Origin: Luteibacter aegosomatissinici
Lineage (GTDB): Bacteria; Pseudomonadota; Gammaproteobacteria; Xanthomonadales; Rhodanobacteraceae
Assembly: GCF_023078495.1 (NCBI RefSeq)
Contig: NZ_CP095742.1
Span: 310,001 to 374,000, forward strand
Length of the DNA stretch: 64,000 nucleotides
Direction: 5' to 3'
Below the pieces are notes generated by a model, which was not told the origin of the DNA, searched no databases, and was given only the letters and a program-made list of their open reading frames with translations. The position numbers and the translations under genes were made by a program. Below, in pieces: positions 58,414 through 64,000 of the stretch (the stretch's first letter is position 1; each line of letters begins with the position of its first letter).

Positions 58414-59181
58414 ATGGCATTTGAACAAGGCGACTGGCTGGAACTCTCCACCCCGACCGGGGGCACCATCCGTGTGCTCAAGTCGGCGCACCCACGCGCG
58501 CGCCGGCTAAGGCTCACGGTGACGCCCAAGGGTGCGCGCCTCACCTATCCCAACGGTACGCACGTGGCGCAGATGACCGCGTTCCTGCGCCATCATGCCG
58601 ATTGGCTCGAACAAAAGCTCGGCGAGTTCCACATGGATGCCGAGCCGCTGCCTGCGTTGCGCGTAGGCGTGCCCACCACGTTCCCGTTCCGCGGCGAGGA
58701 TGTAACGCTGGACTGGGCCGAGGGGCCGTATCCGCGCGTGCAGCACGAGGAAGGGAGCATCACGCTGATCATCCCCGGTCCGCATCATCGTGAACTGCTG
58801 GTGGCGCGTGGTCTGCTTGCGACATTCTTTGAAGCGCAGATACGCCGGGATGTGTCGCGCTGGTTGCCGGGTTACATCCCGCAGATCAATGCGGCGCCGA
58901 CGGCGTTGCGTATCCGGCCCTTAAAGAGCTTGTGGGGCAGCCTGGATACGCGCGATCGCATCAACCTGGACCTCGCGCTGGCGCTCGCACCACCGGCGGC
59001 GTTGCGCTACGTGCTCGTGCACGAGCTCTGCCACCTGAAGGTGCGCAACCACTCGCCGAAATTCTGGCACTGGGTGGAGAGCATCCTGCCGGAGCATAAG
59101 GAGCAGCGTACGTGGTTGCGTGCGCATGGCAGCGCATTGAAGGCGCAGCTGGACCGCCTCATCGCTGATGTAGCCGACTAG
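58414..59181 (+). CDS. YgjP-like metal-dependent hydrolase (DUF45, SprT-like)
   Basis: 255 residues. The zinc-metalloprotease motif HELCHLKVRNHS (HExxH with the third ligand His further on) is present, and the N-terminal part shows the YgjP domain (LRLTVTPKGARLTYPNGTHVAQMTAFLRHHADWLEQKLGEF). The substrate is unknown. The gene ends within the left arm of a REP element (GTAGGAGC). Confidence 0.85.
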   Translation: MAFEQGDWLELSTPTGGTIRVLKSAHPRARRLRLTVTPKGARLTYPNGTHVAQMTAFLRHHADWLEQKLGEFHMDAEPLPALRVGVPTTFPFRGEDVTLDWAEGPYPRVQHEEGSITLIIPGPHHRELLVARGLLATFFEAQIRRDVSRWLPGYIPQINAAPTALRIRPLKSLWGSLDTRDRINLDLALALAPPAALRYVLVHELCHLKVRNHSPKFWHWVESILPEHKEQRTWLRAHGSALKAQLDRLIADVAD

Positions 59182-59275
59182 TAGGAGCCCACCCTGTGGG
59201 CGACATCTTTCGCGACGACTCAGCAGGACCTGCATCCACGTCGCGAACAGCGTCGCCCACAGGGCGGGCTCCTAC
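59181..59275. repeat. REP-type inverted repeat, copy 3
   Basis: GTAGGAGCCCACCCTGTGGGCGAC (59181-) pairs with GTCGCCCACAGGGCGGGCTCCTAC (ending 59275) over more than 20 positions, with an inner CGCGACG/CGTCGCG pair. It differs from the GCGCGC copies by its CCCACCCTGTGGGC core, another common REP subtype. It lies between the convergent YgjP-like and hydrolase genes. Confidence 0.88.
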
Positions 59276-59283
59276 GTTGGCGC

Positions 59284-60285
59284 TTAATGCGCCAGCGCAA
59301 ACCCGGTAATGATCCGCGCGGTTTCCTCAGGCTTCTCCAGCATCGGCATATGGTTGCAACCGTTCATCACGGTAGCGCCGATCGACGGCGAGCTCTTCAG
59401 GCCATCGCGTAACGTATCCAGTGCCGAGACATCGATGATCTTGTCATCGTGGCACCAGATGCCCAGCACCGGCATCTGCAGCTTGCCGATGACCGGATCG
59501 AGCGCGTAAGCCTGCTCAGGCTGTTTCAGCTCTGCAAACGTCCGCTCGATGAAAGCGTGGTCCTTCATGTTGCGCTCGATCAGCGCATCCTGGATCCGGC
59601 CGGGCAGGTGCGGCGGCTTGACGAAGATGCGCGCGAGCAACGCTTCCAGCTGTTCGCGGTCGCTGAAGACGAACGGGTCCTTGCCTGCCTTCACATCGCG
59701 GACAAAATCGTTCTCCTTGAACGTGAGGCCCAGCGAGCTCATCAGGCCCAGTGCGGCAACGCGATCCGGGTGATCGGCGGCATACACGCCGGCGATGGCG
59801 CCACCCATGGACTGGCCGACCAGCAGGAAGTGCTTCAGGCCGGTGGCCTTCGCGAAGTCTTCGAGCCGTGCGGCCTGGGCAGGAATGCCGTAGTCGCCGT
59901 TGTCGTTGCGCGAGGACTCACCCCAACCCGGCAGGTCGGGGATCACCACGTGGAAATGGTCGGTAAGGCCCTTGGCCATCTCCAGCCAGGTTTCCTTGTT
60001 GGCCGCGAAACCGTGCAGCAGCACGATGGTCGGGCCCTGGCCACCTTCGTAATACGACCACGTGGTATCGCCAGCGACGACGGTTTGCTTATCGACGTGT
60101 GCCTGCATGGCCATGCGCGCCGCATCTGCCCGGAGGAGCAGCTGCGGCGCGGCAAGGTACACCAGGCCCGCGCCAACACCGAGCACCACGGCGACGACCA
60201 GAAGGAACTTCAGGCGGCGCAGCAGCAACCGCTGCCACAGCGGGCGGGCCGTTGCGGGATTCACGGGAGCAGGTGATTTGGCCAT
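59284..60285 (-). CDS. Membrane-anchored alpha/beta hydrolase
   Basis: 333 residues. One N-terminal membrane helix (about 25-46) then a hydrolase domain with HGFAANKETW, catalytic Ser in GQSMGG, and later Asp/His (CHDDKI, GCNHMPMLEK). Lipase or esterase-like. Its start is 1 bp after the aminopeptidase stop, so the genes are co-transcribed. Confidence 0.83.
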   Translation of the reverse strand: MAKSPAPVNPATARPLWQRLLLRRLKFLLVVAVVLGVGAGLVYLAAPQLLLRADAARMAMQAHVDKQTVVAGDTTWSYYEGGQGPTIVLLHGFAANKETWLEMAKGLTDHFHVVIPDLPGWGESSRNDNGDYGIPAQAARLEDFAKATGLKHFLLVGQSMGGAIAGVYAADHPDRVAALGLMSSLGLTFKENDFVRDVKAGKDPFVFSDREQLEALLARIFVKPPHLPGRIQDALIERNMKDHAFIERTFAELKQPEQAYALDPVIGKLQMPVLGIWCHDDKIIDVSALDTLRDGLKSSPSIGATVMNGCNHMPMLEKPEETARIITGFALAH

Positions 60286-60286
60286 G

Positions 60287-62134
60287 TCACTTCTTCTTCG
60301 ACTTGCCGGCGAGGATGCCTTCCACCGCCTGCTGGGTCATCGGGTGGTAGCCCGACTTCGCCTTTGCATAGGTTTCCTTGGCAAAGGCCAGCCCTTCCGG
60401 CGTGCGTGCAAAGGCCTTGTAGACCGGCGTGGTGAGGTACAGGCGGCCGATGCGGGTCATGTGTTCAGCGGCGGCCGTCCACACATCCTTGTCACCCGCG
60501 GCGATCGCGTGCGCGTACCAGCGCATGCCGATCTCGGCGTTGGGCGTACCGGTGAGATGCCAGGCGGCGTCGAGCGCCTTCATCTTCTCAAGCGGCGGCA
60601 CATCCGGCATGCGGTCCAGGAAGTACATCCACTCCTGGGTGTTCCAGGTCTTCGCGTCAAGCTTGCTGGCATCGAGCGTGCCGGCCAGGAACGCGGTGCG
60701 CTCCTTGTCGATGTTGTCGAAGCGGGCGGATGTCGGCAGGGGTGCATCTTTCGGGATACCCGGCTGCCAGATCCACGCGCGGGCTTCGGCTTCGCTCATC
60801 TTGCCCGGGTACTTATCGAGCAGGTTGGCTTTCAGGTACGCGAACATCGTGTCGGTATCGATGCTCTGGAAGGCGAAGTGGGCGAAATACCCCTTCAGGT
60901 AGGCATCGAAGGTCTCACGACCGAAGCGCTGTTCCAGCGTGCGCAGGAACCAGGAGCCCTTGTCGTATGCCACGGAGGACAGCGAATCGTCGGCGCCGAC
61001 GCCGCGCGCGTCAGGGGTGAGCTTCTGTGTGTTCGCCGGCATGTCGCCGATGGTCTTCTGCAGTTCGCGTGCGGAAAGCAGCGCTTCCTCATCGGCCAGC
61101 GACTTGCCGTAGACCGCCTCGGTAATGCGGCCCTGCACGTAGGTCGTGAAGCCTTCATTGAGCCAGATATCGCGCCATGCGGCGCTGGTTACTAGGTTGC
61201 CCGACCACGAATGCGCCAGCTCATGCGACACCAGCGAGACCAGGCTCTTGTCGCCCACCAGGACGGTGGGCGTAGCGAAGGTCATGTTCGGGTTCTCCAT
61301 GCCGCCGAACGGGAAGGACGGCGGGAGCACGAGGATGTCGTAACGGCCCCACGCATACGGGCCGTAAAGCTGTTCGGTCGTGGCGATCAGCTTCTCGGTA
61401 TCCTCGAATTCGTGCGCCGCTTTGCCCACGACGCTGGGCTCGGCATACACGGCGCTGCGCGGACCGGTTTCTTTCACCGCGATATCGCCGGCGGCGATCG
61501 CCAGCAGGTACGACGGGATCGGGTGCGGCTGGTCGAAGGTGAAATCGCCATCGAGCGGGTGCTTCGCGTCGTTGATCGCGCTCATCACCACGCGCACATC
61601 CTTCGGCGCGCTGACGTGCGCGTCGTAGGTAAAGCGGATGGCGGGCGAATCCTGCAGTGGCACCCACGAACGGGCATGGATCGATTCGGACTGCGAGAAC
61701 ATGAAGGGCTGCTTCTTGTCCGCGGTCTGCTCCGGCGTGAGCCACTGCAGCCCCGAGGCTTCGGGCACCGTGGTGTAGGCGATGCGCACGCTACCCGGGT
61801 GGGCCGGCGCCTGGATCGTGAGCTTGGAGCCAAGCTCCTTGTCGCGCGGCGCCAGGGCGAACTTCAGCGGAGAGGCCTTGCCGCTCGCATCCACGGCATC
61901 GACGCTGGCGATCTTCAGGTCGCGCGTATCGAGCACCAGGTCGTTGCTCTTGCCGGCCTTCCAGTCAAGCTTGAGCGTGGCGTTGCCCGCCAGCTCGCGC
62001 TTCGCGAAATCAACCTTCAGGTCGAGATCCAGATGGGTGACCTTGACCACGTCCGGCTGGGCATAGGAGTGTGGATCGGCCGCGAGGGCCACGAGGGGGA
62101 ACACGGTGAGGGCCGCGAAGACAGGCAGGCGCAT
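60287..62134 (-). CDS. Exported M1-family zinc aminopeptidase
   Basis: 615 residues. Sec signal (MRLPVFAALTVFPLVALA), then the M1 structure with the exopeptidase motif GGMEN, the zinc site HELAHSWSG with the third ligand in WLNEGFTTY and a C-terminal helical domain. It resembles the leukotriene-A4-hydrolase-like group. Start at 62134 chosen because the signal peptide begins there; the upstream frame is spurious. Confidence 0.93.
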   Translation of the reverse strand: MRLPVFAALTVFPLVALAADPHSYAQPDVVKVTHLDLDLKVDFAKRELAGNATLKLDWKAGKSNDLVLDTRDLKIASVDAVDASGKASPLKFALAPRDKELGSKLTIQAPAHPGSVRIAYTTVPEASGLQWLTPEQTADKKQPFMFSQSESIHARSWVPLQDSPAIRFTYDAHVSAPKDVRVVMSAINDAKHPLDGDFTFDQPHPIPSYLLAIAAGDIAVKETGPRSAVYAEPSVVGKAAHEFEDTEKLIATTEQLYGPYAWGRYDILVLPPSFPFGGMENPNMTFATPTVLVGDKSLVSLVSHELAHSWSGNLVTSAAWRDIWLNEGFTTYVQGRITEAVYGKSLADEEALLSARELQKTIGDMPANTQKLTPDARGVGADDSLSSVAYDKGSWFLRTLEQRFGRETFDAYLKGYFAHFAFQSIDTDTMFAYLKANLLDKYPGKMSEAEARAWIWQPGIPKDAPLPTSARFDNIDKERTAFLAGTLDASKLDAKTWNTQEWMYFLDRMPDVPPLEKMKALDAAWHLTGTPNAEIGMRWYAHAIAAGDKDVWTAAAEHMTRIGRLYLTTPVYKAFARTPEGLAFAKETYAKAKSGYHPMTQQAVEGILAGKSKKK

Positions 62135-62178
62135 GGAGCAGTTTCCGTGGGAGGGAAGCCCCCAGTATGCCATTGCTG

Positions 62179-62198
62179 GCCCTGGGGGCTCCCAGGGC
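62179..62198 (-). terminator. GC hairpin after the toxin-like gene
   Basis: GCCCTGGG pairs with CCCAGGGC around a 4-base loop directly next to the stop of the toxin-like gene. No T run, so only a probable terminator. Confidence 0.45.
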
Positions 62199-64000
62199 TC
62201 ATGGCACGGGCGCCCGGGCCACGCTGAAGTCACCCTGGCGCAGCACGAAATACATGGCCGGTGCATCGGCCGCGCTGCGGAGCACCAAATGCGGGTTGGC
62301 GCCGCTATCGTTGGCAAACACACGCAGGGCTGGCGTGCCGCCCTGGCCACGCCAGCGCAACCGGCGCAGATCGATCTGTACCCATCGCGATGGCAGGGAC
62401 ATTCCCCGTGCCTGTTGCAGTGCCGGATCAAGGGGCGATACCACGACACCGGAGACCCCAGCCCCACGCACCCGTACCACCGGGAGGTATAGCGAGGGCC
62501 GTTCGAGGCTGCCGGCGAATTCCGGGGCCTGGTACCAGACCGTATCCGGCCATTCGGATGCTGGCAGCTCGCGCCACGGCGGCGAGGCGACAACAGCCCG
62601 TGGCGTGGCGGCCGGGGCCACGGCGGGCGCCCCGCGGCCCGTGTGCAGGGCTTCGCTCCAGGCGTTCCAGCGCCGCCGCCCCACAGCGATGCCATGGGCG
62701 TCGGCCAGCAGTACGTCGGTATGCATGTCATCGGCGGCCGAGTTGCCCAGGCGCCGGCGCAGTGTGCGAAGGAAGGTATCGCGCTGGTGGGCCGTCAGTT
62801 CGAAATACCCTGCGGCAGACACGCGCAGCGCCGGGGAATCGGGCGGCGGCGTGCCCGTGCGGCCGCCGCGCAACCCCACGTCGGGCCGTAGCTGCCATCC
62901 GCTGGCCGTCCAGCGTACGGGGGGCCCGGCATAGGTGCTGTCGAGGGCACCCGGCCGGGCAAGGCGCCATGTCGTGTTGCCGGTGTCGAAGCGCACCTCG
63001 AACGCCTGGCCTGCGGAGACGATGTAGCGCCTGCCTGCCAGTGTGTGGATCCCCCGTGCATCGGGCCTCAGGCCAGCCAGGTCGACGCCCGTGGCGGCAT
63101 ACCGCTTATCGAGAGGGTGCAACGCGGGCTTGAGCGCACCACGAGACGCACCACGGCCGGCCATGGACGCTTGCAGGAAAAGGCCGGGCCGCGCTGCCAC
63201 CTGCGCCACCGGCAGTGCGCCCAGCAGGCCGACATACGCCTCGCTGCCGTCGATGGCGGCTTGCGCGTAATCGCCCGCCCTCAGCGCGTCTTCCAGGCGC
63301 CATAACGCACGCAGCCCCTGGCCTAGGCCCGCAATAAGGTCACGCGCCGCCCGATCAGGTGCGGCCGACGTATCGATGGCAGCCTGCACGATGTGCAGGG
63401 CCGGTGCGCGTTGGGTCTCGCGCAGGGAGGCCTCCAGCTCGTATAAATCCACGGAAATACGTGACAGCTCCGCCGCATGGCTGGCCTCGAAGATGTCACT
63501 GGATACCTCGCGCTGGCCAAATGCCTCCGCCGTGCGCGTCCGCGTCCCTGCCGCGGTCGTTCCCAGTACCCACGCCGTCGTGGCCACATGCGCCGGTACG
63601 TCGAAATGTAGCTGGCCATTTGCATCGCTACGGGCGTGCGATGCCGGAAGACGGGCCAGTAGCCAGGCCTCGAAGCGCGGGTTGTACAGGAACTCACGTG
63701 CGGCTTCTTCGCCATCGACGAATTCGCGTACATCGATCCCGTCCGGCGCATCGGGTGTGTAGAGGATGACGCGGGACGCACTCCGAGGTTCACGCGCGCC
63801 GATCGCCAGGAGATCGCCTATGACGGCACCGCGGTAGGTTAACTGCCGAACCACGATCTCGTGGCCGTCCACTCTCCCGCGTCCGTTTGCCGCTGGGCTT
63901 TCAAACACCGAGCGCATCCACGTGTAGCCGCGTTCACCGTGATCGGGAAGGAAGCGCCGTGGTTCCGACGGCGGATAGTACCCAAGCCGCGCATCGGCGA
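62199..64000 (-). CDS. Large DUF6543 / dermonecrotic-toxin-like protein (N-terminal part cut off)
   Basis: At least 600 residues, open to the right window edge; the Met at 63917 is internal. Text such as RRFLPDHGERGYTWMRSVFESPAANGR, RVILYTPDAPDGIDVREFVDGEEAAREFLYNPRFEAWLLARLP and the later Trp/Arg-rich beta blocks (IHTLAGRRYIVSAGQAFEVRFDTGNTTWRL) match the DUF6543 group found in very large secreted or contact-delivered toxins of Pseudomonas and relatives. No catalytic domain can be named in this part. Bounded downstream by the aminopeptidase on the same strand. Confidence 0.7.
   Translation of the reverse strand, partial: ADARLGYYPPSEPRRFLPDHGERGYTWMRSVFESPAANGRGRVDGHEIVVRQLTYRGAVIGDLLAIGAREPRSASRVILYTPDAPDGIDVREFVDGEEAAREFLYNPRFEAWLLARLPASHARSDANGQLHFDVPAHVATTAWVLGTTAAGTRTRTAEAFGQREVSSDIFEASHAAELSRISVDLYELEASLRETQRAPALHIVQAAIDTSAAPDRAARDLIAGLGQGLRALWRLEDALRAGDYAQAAIDGSEAYVGLLGALPVAQVAARPGLFLQASMAGRGASRGALKPALHPLDKRYAATGVDLAGLRPDARGIHTLAGRRYIVSAGQAFEVRFDTGNTTWRLARPGALDSTYAGPPVRWTASGWQLRPDVGLRGGRTGTPPPDSPALRVSAAGYFELTAHQRDTFLRTLRRRLGNSAADDMHTDVLLADAHGIAVGRRRWNAWSEALHTGRGAPAVAPAATPRAVVASPPWRELPASEWPDTVWYQAPEFAGSLERPSLYLPVVRVRGAGVSGVVVSPLDPALQQARGMSLPSRWVQIDLRRLRWRGQGGTPALRVFANDSGANPHLVLRSAADAPAMYFVLRQGDFSVARAPVP

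Noticed and set aside
55855-58491. 878-codon minus-strand open frame opposite ttcA, the aminotransferase and rdgC
   Set aside because: The plus strand has three well-recognised enzymes across it; long antisense frames are expected in GC-rich genes with biased third positions. The translation is rich in Arg, Gly, His and Gln with no motif.
62135-62731. Upstream extension of the M1 aminopeptidase
   Set aside because: The extension overlaps the toxin-like gene; the signal peptide and ribosome site set the start at 62134.

Overview
The window looks like a piece of a high-GC gammaproteobacterial chromosome, most likely order Xanthomonadales (Lysobacterales), in or near Rhodanobacteraceae (Luteibacter/Dyella-like). 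This is inferred from the gene families and is not proven by any search. The main reasons are the atp operon order, a xanthomonadin-type aryl polyene locus with a XanB2-like chorismatase, the ubiK-comM and ubiJ-ubiB arrangements, and REP repeats beginning GTAGGAGC. CDS coordinates include the stop codon.

Layout. 1-5.6 kb: F1Fo ATP synthase genes atpF(partial)-H-A-G-D-C, ended by a clear intrinsic terminator, with two related palindromic insertions between subunit genes. 5.7-8.2 kb: a DUF748/AsmA-like protein and glmU. 8.3-15.9 kb: a compact aryl polyene (xanthomonadin-like) locus with a chorismatase, ACP, two dehydratases, two acyltransfer/condensation arms, a flavin halogenase and a GT2. Two tightly coupled arms converge with 4 bp between their stops. 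16-23.5 kb: housekeeping genes (ydcF-like, hemF, gpmA, PII, ubiK, comM), a VNG-repeat secreted protein and a secreted dehalogenase-like hydrolase. 23.5-25.7 kb: a CPA1-type cation/proton antiporter whose leader can fold into hairpins, a possible pseudoknot and a terminator just before the ribosome binding site. 25.7-29.8 kb: the glyoxylate shunt (aceBA) with a divergent LysR regulator. 29.8-36.4 kb: small orphan genes, arfB, a PlsC-like acyltransferase, truC, ubiB, ubiJ, trmL and two similar tiny membrane proteins. 36.6-42.8 kb: an M16 peptidase, a lipoprotein, a LysR regulator and two SDR enzymes.

42.8-49.6 kb is the most system-like part: a FixL-like PAS/GAF histidine kinase at one end, a receiver-only protein plus a FixJ-like regulator at the other, and between them three exported alpha/beta hydrolases and a P460-type cytochrome. 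The two divergent intergenic regions that bound the block share a long operator-like sequence (GGTAT-N6-ATACC with ACCAAGGT boxes). I infer a two-component system controlling a periplasmic hydrolase set.

49.7-54.3 kb: a DHFR-like reductase, then a MarR-FUSC-DUF1656-HlyD efflux operon (AaeXAB-like) with a MarR-type palindrome lying between its -35 and -10. 54.4-62.1 kb: GNAT, YdcH-like, ttcA, an aromatic aminotransferase, rdgC, a YgjP-like metalloprotease, a membrane-anchored hydrolase and an M1 aminopeptidase. 62.2-64 kb: the 3' part of a large protein resembling DUF6543/dermonecrotic-toxin-like proteins, cut by the window edge. No rRNA, tRNA, CRISPR array, IS element or prophage was seen.
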